Below are positions 5,208 to 12,570 of a stretch of 24,848 nucleotides of DNA, piece by piece (the first letter of the stretch is position 1; each line of letters begins with the position of its first letter). The notes under the pieces were generated by a model, which was not told the origin of the DNA, searched no databases, and saw nothing but the letters and a program-made list of their open reading frames with translations. Source of the DNA: JAAZNF01 sp964561025 (GTDB taxonomy: Bacteria; Myxococcota; B64-G9); contig CAZLNM010000079.1 of the NCBI GenBank assembly GCA_964561025.1, forward strand, positions 1-24,848, written 5' to 3'. The translations under genes were made by a program, and so were the position numbers.

Positions 5208-7838
5208 ATGAACCTTCGCATCGCGGCCGGCGTATCCGTCCTGTGGCTGGCGCTCCCGGCCGGAGCGCAGAACCTCGTCCCCAACGGGGACTTCGAGGGT
5301 GGCCTGGCGGGCTGGACCGGCGGCGCCATCGACCCGGCCCGCCCGCACGGTGGCGCCGCCTGCCTGCGGGTGGACGACCTCGACACCGCCGGCAGCATCG
5401 ACGCTCACACCAGCGCGCTCATCCCCATCGAACAGGGTCGCGCCTACCGCCTGCGGGTGTGGATCCGGACGGCGCTCGAGGACCAGGCGCTGCTGGTGAC
5501 GCTGAACCAATACGAGGCCGGCGGCGCCTGGATCTCGGGCAACAACATGGACTTTCTGACGATCGCGGGGACGGGCTGGACGCTCTTCGAGCGAGTCATC
5601 CGCTCCTTTCATCCCCGGGCGGGGGCGGTGCGCCTTCTCTTGCGGCCCGTTCCCTGGAGCGAGGCCGGCGAGGCCACTGGCACGGCCTGGTTCGACGACG
5701 TGGTCTTCGAGACGGTGCCGGATCAGGCCGGGGAATACGGTGAGTGGCTGCGGCGCGCCGGGCCGGTGCGGGCGTGGAGCGCCCCGGTCGAGCACAAGGT
5801 GCGGCGTGAGACGCAGCTCCCGGCGGAGGCCGCGGACGGAGCGGCGCTACGGCTCGAGCTCGCGGGCGGGGAGACCGAGGCCGTTCAACTCGTGCTGTGG
5901 CCGGAGCGAGACAACGCGCTTTTGGCGCTGTCGATCTCCTCGCTCGCTTGCTCGATCGGCGGCGCCATCGCCCCCGAGCGCTGGAGCGCGCGCGAGGTGG
6001 CCTACCTGGAGGTCACCCAGCCCTCGGACCACGCCTCCTTCCTGGGCTGGCAGCCCGATCCCCTGCCGGCGCTGGCGCTCCCGCTGAACCTCACCGCGGG
6101 GCGCGCGGCGCCGCTCTGGCTGAGCCTCACGCTCCCGGCGGGCGCGGCGGCGGGGAGCTGCGCCGGGACCCTCTCGCTCGAGTTCGCCGACGACACCCGG
6201 CTCTCCTTCCCTGTCGAGGTGCGGGTCTTCGGCTTCGCGGTGCCGCGGGAGCGCCACCTGCAGACGGCGTATGGCCTGTGGCTGCACGATCTCGATCGCT
6301 ACCATCATCTGAACGGCGACCCGGCGCTGCGCCGGCAGGTGTTGCGCCTGTACCTTGCGGAGTTGGCGGCGCACCGCCTCAGCGTGTACGACCCCATGGG
6401 CGACGACGGCATCGGGATCCGTTTCACGAACACCGAACCGAATCCGCAGGACGCTCAGGTCGAGGCGGATTTCTCCGCGGCCGACCCGGCGCTCGAGTAC
6501 GCGCTGGATACCCTGGGCATGGACGCCTTCCGGTTGCCCCTGCCGTACTTCGCCGGGGGCGACTGGACTGGACACTACCTGCCCACGCTGCTGGGGCTTG
6601 CCTGGGGCACGCCGGAGTACGAAGCGCTCTACACCCGCGTGATCCAGGCCATGACCTCGCACCTCGCTTCGCGCGGCTGGCTGGAGAAGGCCTACACCTA
6701 CTGGTACGACGAGCCGCAGGAGGCGGACTACGAGCTGGTGCGCCAGGGCATGGATCTCATCCGGCGCGCCGAACCGCGGCTGCGGCGCCTGCTCACCGAG
6801 CAGTTCGAGCCCGAGCTGGCGGGGGCGGTGGACATCTGGTCGCCGCTGCTCGACTATTTCTCGACCCGCTGGTCGCGCGCGCGCCAGGCGCTGGGCGAGG
6901 AGGTGTGGTGGTACGTGTGCACCTGGCCCCCGGCGCCCTACCCCGGCAACTTCATCGACCACGAGGGGCTGGAGCACCGCATCCGCTACTGGATGGCCTG
7001 GCAGTACGGGGTGCAGGGCGACCTGTACTGGGCGGTGAACTACTGGACCTGCGACGGGGCCTTTTTGCCGGGGACGCTGCAGGATCCCTGGGCCGACCCC
7101 ATGGCCTACAACTTCTACCAGGGCCAGGTCGGCACCTGGGGCAACGGCGACGGGCGGCTGCTGTACCCGCCGCGCGACTTCGCCGACGGGCGCACGCGCC
7201 TCGAGGGCCCGGTGCCCTCGCTGCGGCTCGAGCTCATCCGCGACGGCATCGAGGACTTCGAGTACCTGTGGCTGCTGCGGGATGTGGCCGGACGCGTGGA
7301 GGCGCGCGGCCTGGCGCCCGAGAGGGTGGCCGCGGCCCGGGCGCTGCTCGATTTACCCGCCGCGCTGGTCGCCTCCACCAGCCAGTTCGGCTCCGATCCC
7401 GGCGAGCTGCACGCTCACCGGCGGGCGGTGGCGGAGATGATCGAGGAGCTGCTCGGCTTGCTCTCCGGCATCGAGCCGGACGGCGGGGTGGATGGCGCGG
7501 ACGGGGCGGACGCCGCCGGCGACGCAGGTCCGGACGCGGACGGGGCGGATGGCGGCCGGCCGGACGAGATGGCGGACGGCGCGGACGACGCCGGCCGGGA
7601 CGCGGGTGCAGACGGGGGTCGAGACGGCGGCGGCGATAGTGGCGAGATCGGCGGCGGCTGCGGTTGCGGAATCGTAGGCCCGGAAGGCCTGGCGCTGTTG
7701 CCGCTGCTTCTCGCCGTGGGACGAGGGCGCCGGCGGCCTCGCCGCCGGGCGGCCGGGATCACTTCTGGAACATCGGCGTGCGATCCAGGAACTCCTGGAA
7801 CTCGCGGATCATGTGCTTCCAGCTCTTGTGGTAGATGA
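5208..7838 (+). CDS. Secreted DUF4091 / GH123-like glycosidase with carbohydrate-binding domain and MYXO-CTERM-like tail
   Basis: The ORF has 876 codons and starts with ATG after GGGAGTGG. Signal peptide: residues 1-20. Residues 22-170 look like a beta-sandwich carbohydrate-binding module (NLVPNGDFEGG...GW). The central region (about 185-730) matches DUF4091/GH123, a clan that includes beta-N-acetylgalactosaminidases using substrate-assisted catalysis; the expected acidic pair is Asp501-Glu502 in 'YTYWYDEPQEADYE', and 'ELIRDGIEDFEYLWLL' is typical of its C-terminal end. Then come an Asp/Gly/Ala-rich linker (about 754-816), GCGCG (817-821), a hydrophobic stretch and RGRRRPRRR (839-847). This tripartite tail resembles MYXO-CTERM, removed by a myxosortase. 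About 29 residues follow the Arg cluster and overlap the convergent gene by 80 bases, whereas such tails normally end at the cluster. Substrate unproven. Confidence 0.85.
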   Translation: MNLRIAAGVSVLWLALPAGAQNLVPNGDFEGGLAGWTGGAIDPARPHGGAACLRVDDLDTAGSIDAHTSALIPIEQGRAYRLRVWIRTALEDQALLVTLNQYEAGGAWISGNNMDFLTIAGTGWTLFERVIRSFHPRAGAVRLLLRPVPWSEAGEATGTAWFDDVVFETVPDQAGEYGEWLRRAGPVRAWSAPVEHKVRRETQLPAEAADGAALRLELAGGETEAVQLVLWPERDNALLALSISSLACSIGGAIAPERWSAREVAYLEVTQPSDHASFLGWQPDPLPALALPLNLTAGRAAPLWLSLTLPAGAAAGSCAGTLSLEFADDTRLSFPVEVRVFGFAVPRERHLQTAYGLWLHDLDRYHHLNGDPALRRQVLRLYLAELAAHRLSVYDPMGDDGIGIRFTNTEPNPQDAQVEADFSAADPALEYALDTLGMDAFRLPLPYFAGGDWTGHYLPTLLGLAWGTPEYEALYTRVIQAMTSHLASRGWLEKAYTYWYDEPQEADYELVRQGMDLIRRAEPRLRRLLTEQFEPELAGAVDIWSPLLDYFSTRWSRARQALGEEVWWYVCTWPPAPYPGNFIDHEGLEHRIRYWMAWQYGVQGDLYWAVNYWTCDGAFLPGTLQDPWADPMAYNFYQGQVGTWGNGDGRLLYPPRDFADGRTRLEGPVPSLRLELIRDGIEDFEYLWLLRDVAGRVEARGLAPERVAAARALLDLPAALVASTSQFGSDPGELHAHRRAVAEMIEELLGLLSGIEPDGGVDGADGADAAGDAGPDADGADGGRPDEMADGADDAGRDAGADGGRDGGGDSGEIGGGCGCGIVGPEGLALLPLLLAVGRGRRRPRRRAAGITSGTSACDPGTPGTRGSCASSSCGR

Positions 7839-8136
7839 TGAGCAGCGGGATGAGGCCCATCCCCAGCATGCGCACGCCCGCCGAGGGGGACATGGGGTTG
7901 TAGAGCAACGTGGTCTTGTCGTTGTCCTGCTTGATCTTGACCGCGATGCCGCTCCAGCCGCTCTTCTTGATCACCAGGTCCGCGCCGACCAGCTTGGTCG
8001 GATAGACCTCGTATTTTCCGGCCGCGAACCCCTGCTCGATGGCCCGCTTCACCGTATCCACCGTGAGCTCGGGCCGCTTGGGCAGCACCCGCTTGGAGCG
8101 GCTCCAGAACCCGCCGCCGTCACCGTTCGTCGCCAT
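7759..8136 (-). CDS. Small protein of unknown function with a hydrophobic C-terminal segment
   Basis: I do not recognise this 125-residue protein. ATG at 8136 is preceded by AAAGGAG at a good distance, so the gene is likely real. The first 18 residues are polar and flexible (MATNGDGGGFWSRSKRV). A folded-looking part follows with 'TVDTVKRAIEQGFAAGKYEVYPTKL' and strands 'GADLVIKKS' and 'GIAVKIKQD', as in a small alpha/beta domain. Around residues 85-103 there is a hydrophobic stretch (VRMLGMGLIPLLIIY) and then a helix rich in basic and aromatic residues. It may sit at the inner membrane face. No signal peptide is present. Its 3' end overlaps the tail of the glycosidase-like gene by 80 bases in convergent orientation. 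Confidence 0.65.
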   Translation of the reverse strand: MATNGDGGGFWSRSKRVLPKRPELTVDTVKRAIEQGFAAGKYEVYPTKLVGADLVIKKSGWSGIAVKIKQDNDKTTLLYNPMSPSAGVRMLGMGLIPLLIIYHKSWKHMIREFQEFLDRTPMFQK

Positions 8137-8256
8137 GGTATTCTCCTTTTCTGTCCCGTTTGGGGGGTTGTTGGACGGATCATATATTTCTTTTTACTCG
8201 CCTTGTGCAACTCTCCGGCATGCGGGTTTATTGGGGTGGCTGCCGCGCGGCGCTGA

Positions 8257-8285
8257 TTGACGGTGCCGGCGGGGGGTGGTACAGT
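8257..8285 (+). promoter_or_regulatory. Likely sigma70-type promoter of the OmpA-like lipoprotein gene
   Basis: TTGACG (8257-8262) and TACAGT (8280-8285) are separated by 17 bases, matching the consensus 5/6 and 4/6. Transcription would start near 8292, about 36 bases before the ATG, leaving room for AAGGAGG at 8314-8320. An AT-rich tract at 8179-8210 may hold the promoter of the divergent small gene, but boxes there are weaker. Confidence 0.55.
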
Positions 8286-8327
8286 GCGCGGGCGAAAGCG
8301 GCAACATTCGCGCAAGGAGGTTCGACC

Positions 8328-9188
8328 ATGAAAGGGATCGGAATTCTCGTCGGGGCCGTCTTGGCCGGGCTCTTGGTGCTTTCGGGAGGCTGCGGCATCC
8401 CCGAGGAGCAGCACAACAAGGACATCGCCGCGCTGAAGCAGCAGATGGCCGATGCCCAGAAGAGCTGCGACGAGGCCAAGTCCCAGCTCGGCAAGGAGAA
8501 GGAGGATCTCGCCGGCCAGAAGAAGTCCTGCGACGACTCGCTGGCGGTGGCCCTGGACCAGAACCACATCCTGGAGACCAAGGTCTCCTCCATGGGGCAG
8601 AACGTGCAGCAGCTCCTGGGAGAGAAGGGCGAGCTGGCGCGCGAGCGCGAGCGCCTCTCCTCCGAGATCGAGGAGCTCAAGCGCATGCGCGCCGCGGCCG
8701 AGGCCCGCAACGCCGAGTTCCGCTCCCTGCTCGAGAAACTGCGCAAGATGATCGACGCCGGCACGCTCCAGGTGAAGCTTCGCAACGGGCGCATGCTGGT
8801 GCAGATGTCCTCGGACGTGCTCTTCCCGCCGGCCTCCATCCAGCTCAAGAAGGAGGCCAAGGCGGCCATCACCGAGTTGGCGGAGACGCTCAAGACCTTC
8901 CCCGACCGCAAGTTCCAGGTGGTGGGCCACAGCGACTCCGACCCCATCCGCAACGAGCGCTTCCCGTCCAACTGGGAGCTGTCCACCCAGCGCGCGGTGG
9001 AGGTGGTGAAGATCATGATCCAGGCCGGCGTTCCGCCCGAGATGATCAACGCGGCGGGCTCCGCCGAGTTCGATCCGCTGGTCCCCAACGACAGCCCCGA
9101 GAACAAGACCATGAACCGGCGGGTGGAGATCATCTTCATGCCCAAGATCGACGAGCTGCCGGGCTTCGACCAGGTGCTCTCCAAGTAG
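8328..9188 (+). CDS. OmpA/MotB-domain lipoprotein with coiled coil
   Basis: This 286-residue protein has a strong AAGGAGG ribosome-binding site 7 bases before the ATG. The N-terminus is a lipoprotein-type signal ending at Cys22 (LVLSGGC; the -3 residue is Ser, so the lipobox is imperfect). Residues 26-142 are rich in Lys, Glu, Gln and Leu and should form a long coiled coil. Residues 163-275 are an OmpA/MotB-type peptidoglycan-binding domain: 'LFPPASIQL', 'VVGHSDSDPI', 'FPSNWELSTQRAVEVV', 'AAGSAEFDPLVPNDS' and 'MNRRVEIIF', with the conserved Asp and Arg that hold diaminopimelate. It probably sits in the outer membrane and ties it to the cell wall. FPSNWELS is nearer to MotB than to Pal. No flagellar gene is nearby, so a motor role is not suggested. 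Confidence 0.88.
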   Translation: MKGIGILVGAVLAGLLVLSGGCGIPEEQHNKDIAALKQQMADAQKSCDEAKSQLGKEKEDLAGQKKSCDDSLAVALDQNHILETKVSSMGQNVQQLLGEKGELARERERLSSEIEELKRMRAAAEARNAEFRSLLEKLRKMIDAGTLQVKLRNGRMLVQMSSDVLFPPASIQLKKEAKAAITELAETLKTFPDRKFQVVGHSDSDPIRNERFPSNWELSTQRAVEVVKIMIQAGVPPEMINAAGSAEFDPLVPNDSPENKTMNRRVEIIFMPKIDELPGFDQVLSK

Positions 9189-9460
9189 ACATCGCGCGGT
9201 ATCGGCCCGGTTCCTTCCCCGTCTCCTGATCTTGTTCCCCGGACAGGCAAATCATCGAAGTGCGTCATCTCGAGAAAGGCGTGGAGGGATCTGATAGTCA
9301 TAGACCGAGTTGCGAACATGGGCCGCGGCGGAGAGAGGCGAGAACGCCCGCATGGTGTCTTGCGATCCCCCGGACAAGCGCTCCGAGAGAATGATGGTGA
9401 GGGCCGTTCAGGTCGTCCAGGGCTCTGGGGCGCGCGCCGCAGGGAGGCGCGGCGCCGGCG
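9189..9460. other. Intergenic region between convergent genes
   Basis: This is 272 bases without a supported gene. On the minus strand around 9240-9300 the bases GATCCCTCC...CTCGAGATGACG resemble the kind of short intergenic repeat seen in many bacterial genomes (GGATC...CTCGAGATGAC), but only one degraded copy is present here. No clear intrinsic terminator was found for either flanking gene. Confidence 0.4.
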
Positions 9461-10339
9461 TTACTGGAACATGCGCACGGCCACGCCGAAGGTCCCGTCG
9501 TAGCCGTGGTGGATGGAGCCGCGGTAGCCGGCGTCGATGGCCAGGGCCTCCGACACCCAGCCCAGCCCCACCGACCAGTACTGTTCGGCGTCGCCGGGGC
9601 GGGCCTTGTCGATCCAGTAGCCGGCGCGGATGGTCATCTGGCCCAGGACCAGGTACTCGGCGCCGAAGTGGTAGCCGAAGGCGGTCTCCTTGGCGCCGGA
9701 GATGTCGGTGAGGTCTTTGGGGCGCTGGAAGTTGATGAACCAGTCGAAACCGATCACCAGCGAGCGGAACGGGGAGTACGCCACGGCCGCGGCCATCGAC
9801 AGCGGGTGCTCCTGGTAGTCGGCGGGGTTGGTCAGGGCGTACCCCACCACCCCGAGGCTCAGGCCGAAGTCCGTGCGCAGCAACATGCCGACGTCCACGG
9901 TGACCGCGTCCAGGTAATGGTCCTTGGGGTCGGACTCGAAGTTGAGGTAGTACACGTCGAGGCCGAGCAGCAGGTTGTCGCTCAGGGGGAAGGAGAAGGC
10001 GAGGTCCACCCGGTTGCCCTGCTTGGAGTCGCCGCGCTCGATCCGGGTGTAGGCCAGCCCGGTGGCGAACTGCTGGGTCTGGTTGTCCACCACCGAGGCG
10101 TGGATCACGTGCTCGTACGGCCCGTCCTCGGAGCGCCATTTCGGCGTGCCCAGGTAGTGGGCCTCGATGGAGTAGTGACGGAACAAGCTCATGCCGGCGG
10201 GGTTGAGCTCGATGGCATCGTTGCCGGTGGCGATGGCCCGGAAGGCGCCGCCCATGCCCAGGGGGCGGGTGCCGTAGAAATCCTGGGCCGATCCCGCCGC
10301 CGGCGCGAGGAGCAGCAGGGCCAGAGCGAGTCTTTTCAT
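9461..10339 (-). CDS. Outer-membrane beta-barrel protein of the FadL/PorV type
   Basis: The protein has 292 residues. The ATG at 10339 is preferred: CGAGGTG lies just upstream, and the in-frame GTG two codons earlier (10345) falls inside that ribosome-binding site. A signal peptide (MKRLALALLLLAPAAGSA) leads to 'GTRPLGMGGAFRAIATGNDAIELNPAG', the N-terminal hatch typical of OMPP1/FadL-related and PorV/UPF0164 barrels, where the first residues fold into the pore. Alternating amphipathic strands follow, such as 'NLLLGLDVYYLNFE' and 'MTIRAGYWIDKA'. The chain ends in 'GTFGVAVRMFQ', a last strand with the aromatic residue one from the end. Family members carry hydrophobic compounds across the outer membrane or help secretion; at 292 residues it is shorter than E. 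coli FadL and fits the PorV-like branch. No cargo is evident. Confidence 0.8.
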   Translation of the reverse strand: MKRLALALLLLAPAAGSAQDFYGTRPLGMGGAFRAIATGNDAIELNPAGMSLFRHYSIEAHYLGTPKWRSEDGPYEHVIHASVVDNQTQQFATGLAYTRIERGDSKQGNRVDLAFSFPLSDNLLLGLDVYYLNFESDPKDHYLDAVTVDVGMLLRTDFGLSLGVVGYALTNPADYQEHPLSMAAAVAYSPFRSLVIGFDWFINFQRPKDLTDISGAKETAFGYHFGAEYLVLGQMTIRAGYWIDKARPGDAEQYWSVGLGWVSEALAIDAGYRGSIHHGYDGTFGVAVRMFQ

Positions 10340-10424
10340 GCACACCTCGGGTCGCAGAACGCGCTCCAGGGGAGGACGCTCGCGCGAATCTAGCCTTCCC
10401 TCCCGGCGCTGTCAAACGCCTCGC

Positions 10425-10453
10425 TTGACCGCGAGGATGCCGGTTGGTAAGGT
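10425..10453 (+). promoter_or_regulatory. Candidate promoter of the 91-residue orphan gene
   Basis: TTGACC (10425-10430) and TAAGGT (10448-10453) lie 17 bases apart. The -10-like box ends 7 bases before the ATG at 10461, so the transcript would be almost leaderless. GTCAA at 10411-10415 mirrors TTGAC of the -35 box with a 9-base gap. Confidence 0.4.
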
Positions 10454-10460
10454 GCCGCTC

Positions 10461-10736
10461 ATGAGCGACGCCGAAGCCAAGCAACCTTCGAGCAAGACCG
10501 AGCTGGCCCTGGAGTTTCTGGGGGAACTCGCCGACATGCCGCGCGATCGGCTCCAGCACGTCATCCGCCAGGTGGTCGGGGAGGAGCTGGCCTCGGTGAT
10601 GTTCAACTACGCGCGCCAGGTCATGGAGGCGAGCCCGGACAAGATCCTGGAGAACGCCTCGTCCTTCCTCATCCTGGGCTACCTGATCCGGGCCTTCGAG
10701 CGGGGGGAGATCCCCGAGGACCTGCCGACGGCCTGA
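10461..10736 (+). CDS. Small soluble helical protein of unknown function
   Basis: I do not recognise this 91-residue protein. It opens with a polar segment (MSDAEAKQPSSKTELALEF) and continues with what look like three or four amphipathic helices: 'ALEFLGELADM', 'RDRLQHVIRQVVGEELASVMFNYARQVMEA', 'DKILENASSFLILGYLIRAFERG'. There are no cysteines, signal peptide or transmembrane segment. Codon use matches its neighbours and it ends 3 bases before the stop codon of the convergent acyltransferase, so the pair is tightly packed. AAGGTG lies before the start but overlaps the proposed -10 box. It is divergent from the outer-membrane barrel gene. Confidence 0.65.
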   Translation: MSDAEAKQPSSKTELALEFLGELADMPRDRLQHVIRQVVGEELASVMFNYARQVMEASPDKILENASSFLILGYLIRAFERGEIPEDLPTA

Positions 10737-10739
10737 GCC

Positions 10740-11621
10740 TCAACCGAACACCGGCCACTTGCGGCGGGCGGCGATCTCGTCCATGGCCTGCTGCATGCGC
10801 TCCGTGACCCGCTGGTAGATCTCCTCGAGCACCCGGGAATCCTCGGCGTCCTCCGGGCGGTAGGCGTCGAGCGGGATGGGCGGGAGGAAACGCACCGTGC
10901 TCTTGGCGGGGAGCGGCAGGTGGAAGATGGGCCCGACGCCGAGCCCCCAGGGCAGGCCCAAGAACACCGCGCAGGTCTCGGAGCGCAAAAGCTTCTTCAG
11001 GCCGAGCAGGCGGGCCAGGCGCTGGCCGTCGTGGAGCACGAAGAACGTCTCGTGCCCGCCCGCCACCACCATGGGCACGATGGGGACGCCGTGGCGCAGC
11101 GCCAGCCGGATGAAGCCCTTCTTGCCGCCGAAGACGATCTTGTAGCGGTCCTTGTAGGGGCGGAAGGCGTCCAGGTTGCCGCCCGGGAACACCACCACCT
11201 TCTTGCCCTGGGCCAGCAGCGCGTCCGCGGTCTTGTGCGAGGCCCGCACGCAGCCGGTGCGCACCAAAAACTGCTTGAGCCCGGGCAGGGCCACCATGGC
11301 GTCGTGGACGAGAAAGTGAAGCGTGTCCTGAAGGCCGCGTTCGAGGTACCAGCGGGCCCCGATGCCGATGGGCTCGAGGTAGGTGATACCCGCGTTGTGG
11401 TTGCCCACGATGAGGCAACGCTCGCGCGGCACGTTGTCGAGGCCCTCGACCTCCATGCGAAAGTACAAGCGCGCCAGCCGGTCCACCGCTCCCGCCAGCA
11501 GGCGGACGAACTCCGGCTCGAAGAGGTCCACGCGATCGGGATCGACCCGGGAGAGCAGCGAACCGGCGACGGTCTTCACCGCCCGCAGGCGGGGCGAGTT
11601 CAGTTTTTCTGAGAGAGCCAT
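10740..11621 (-). CDS. Lysophospholipid acyltransferase-family protein (PlsC-like, MGAT-like branch)
   Basis: This 293-residue protein probably transfers a fatty acyl group to a glycerolipid or another hydroxyl acceptor at the cytoplasmic membrane. The motif that normally reads NH-x4-D is here 'GNHNAGITYLEP' (His75), with Thr80 in the Asp position and Glu83 eight residues after His; the branch with 'NHsGG...D' motifs shows similar longer spacing. The second motif 'VVFPGGNLDAFRPYKDRYK' (FPGG at 145-148) and 'GFIRLALRHGVPIVPMVVAGGHE' are well preserved. Residues 209-235 are hydrophobic enough for membrane contact. The ATG follows GGAGGTG and lies inside the last codons of the upstream hydrolase gene (22-base overlap), so the two are coupled. 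The acceptor is unknown. Confidence 0.85.
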   Translation of the reverse strand: MALSEKLNSPRLRAVKTVAGSLLSRVDPDRVDLFEPEFVRLLAGAVDRLARLYFRMEVEGLDNVPRERCLIVGNHNAGITYLEPIGIGARWYLERGLQDTLHFLVHDAMVALPGLKQFLVRTGCVRASHKTADALLAQGKKVVVFPGGNLDAFRPYKDRYKIVFGGKKGFIRLALRHGVPIVPMVVAGGHETFFVLHDGQRLARLLGLKKLLRSETCAVFLGLPWGLGVGPIFHLPLPAKSTVRFLPPIPLDAYRPEDAEDSRVLEEIYQRVTERMQQAMDEIAARRKWPVFG

Positions 11622-12325
11622 GCGTTCACCTCCGTGGCGGTGGCCTGGACCCGCGCCTCCTCACCCACGATGAAGTCCATGTGCTGAAAGCCGCGCATCA
11701 CCGTGGTCCGCTCCGGTGTGAGGGACTGGCGCGTAAGCGGGATGAGCGTGTCGCGATCGGCCGCCAGCGCCCGCGCCACCAGGTGCTGCATGCGGCCTGC
11801 GCGCCGGAGCGTCTCGCAGCCGGACACCAGATCGCGGCAGAACGGCAGGACCAGGTGCAGCGGGCGCGCCAGGGGAAACCCGCCGAAGGGCGTGGCCATG
11901 GTGACGATCCGGCCGACCCGGGAGCGCTCGCCGGCGTCTTCTTGTATGGCGGCGGCGAGCAGGGCGATCAGGCCGCCGTTGGAATGCCCGGCGAGATCGA
12001 AGGACCGCGCGCCTCGCTCGTCGGAAAGCGCATCGAGGAAGCGAAGCAGCCGCGCGGCCGCGTCCTGGATGCGGCAGGTGTTGGCGGCGGCGGAGAGAAA
12101 ATACGGGAAGGTGGGCGCGACGACGATGGGGCGGCCCAGGCGCTCGAGGGCCTGGCCCAGGCGGTTCATGACCGAGGCGGTGCAGAAGGCGCCGGGCACG
12201 AGGACCAGCGGCGCCATTTCGCCCGGGGCAAAGCGCCTTACCGGAACGAGCGTGGCCAGGGTCTGCTTGACCGAGCCCTTGATGTACGAGGGGATGGTTG
12301 TGGCATATGCGATTGATTGACGCAC
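11600..12325 (-). CDS. Alpha/beta-hydrolase (lipase/esterase-like)
   Basis: The protein has 241 residues from the GTG at 12325, chosen because GGAGG lies 8 bases before it; the frame stays open upstream to a TTG at 12391, but that codon falls in the likely promoter. The nucleophile elbow is GHSNGG (Ser115), after a strand 'RSFDLAG', and 'PLVLVPGAFCTASVMNRLG' near residue 40 is the oxyanion-hole region of the lipase-type fold. A late Asp in 'ADRDTLIPL' and His in 'GFQHMDFIVGEE' complete the expected triad. It is cytoplasmic as no signal peptide is seen. It is the first gene of a two-gene operon with the acyltransferase, which suggests that lipid esters are cut and remade, but the substrate is not known. 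Confidence 0.8.
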   Translation of the reverse strand: MRQSIAYATTIPSYIKGSVKQTLATLVPVRRFAPGEMAPLVLVPGAFCTASVMNRLGQALERLGRPIVVAPTFPYFLSAAANTCRIQDAAARLLRFLDALSDERGARSFDLAGHSNGGLIALLAAAIQEDAGERSRVGRIVTMATPFGGFPLARPLHLVLPFCRDLVSGCETLRRAGRMQHLVARALAADRDTLIPLTRQSLTPERTTVMRGFQHMDFIVGEEARVQATATEVNAWLSQKN

Positions 12326-12362
12326 GGAGTCAGCCTCCAGGCATGATCCGATGACAGCCACC

Positions 12363-12391
12363 AACTTACCCCCGTTGACGCGCCACGTCAA
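12363..12391 (-). promoter_or_regulatory. Candidate promoter with overlapping inverted repeat for the hydrolase-acyltransferase operon
   Basis: On the minus strand TTGACG (12391-12386) is followed after 17 bases by TAAGTT (12368-12363). The -35 box is also the left arm of TTGACG-n5-CGTCAA (12391-12375), a palindrome suited to a repressor. Transcription would start near 12356, leaving a 30-base leader with GGAGG before the GTG at 12325. Confidence 0.4.
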
Positions 12392-12450
12392 GCCCGATGA
12401 CGCATCATGGCAAATCAGGCTCTCTCAAAATGACAGAAGCACAAAAACAT

Positions 12451-12540
12451 CGGGGCCTGTCCCCACTGTTTTTCTTTGTTTGTCATGATGTTAGGTGGGG
12501 GCCTGTCCCCGCCGATGGCGGGGGAACGGCTTTGCAAAGC
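12451..12540. repeat. Repeat cluster with two copies of GGGGCCTGTCCCC, a hairpin and a palindrome
   Basis: GGGGCCTGTCCCC occurs at 12451-12463 and again at 12498-12510, 47 bases apart and in the same direction; each copy is nearly self-complementary. Directly after the second copy CCCCGCC-GAT-GGCGGGG (12507-12523) forms a hairpin, and GCTTTGCAAAGC (12529-12540) is a perfect palindrome. Similar 'GGGGACAGGC' motifs are common intergenic repeats in genomes of this group, often near REP-associated transposases, but no transposase gene is present here. The cluster fills the gap between the hydrolase promoter and the thioesterase stop. Confidence 0.55.
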
Positions 12541-12570
12541 GCAAGGATTACGAGGGCGGGGAGGTGCCGG

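Noticed and set aside
2213..5743. A 1176-codon open frame on the plus strand
   Set aside because: It runs antisense to two real genes and then out of frame through the glycosidase-like gene; composition is typical of antisense GC-rich DNA.
7470..7655. Asp/Gly-rich stretch as a calcium-binding RTX or thrombospondin type 3 repeat
   Set aside because: The spacing is irregular (DG, DGAD, DAG) with no fixed nonapeptide or 13-residue unit; a flexible linker before the anchor tail explains it better.
8228..9319. A 363-codon minus-strand frame opposite the OmpA-like gene
   Set aside because: Ser/Arg-rich antisense shadow with no domains; the plus strand has a lipoprotein signal, coiled coil and OmpA domain with a strong ribosome-binding site.
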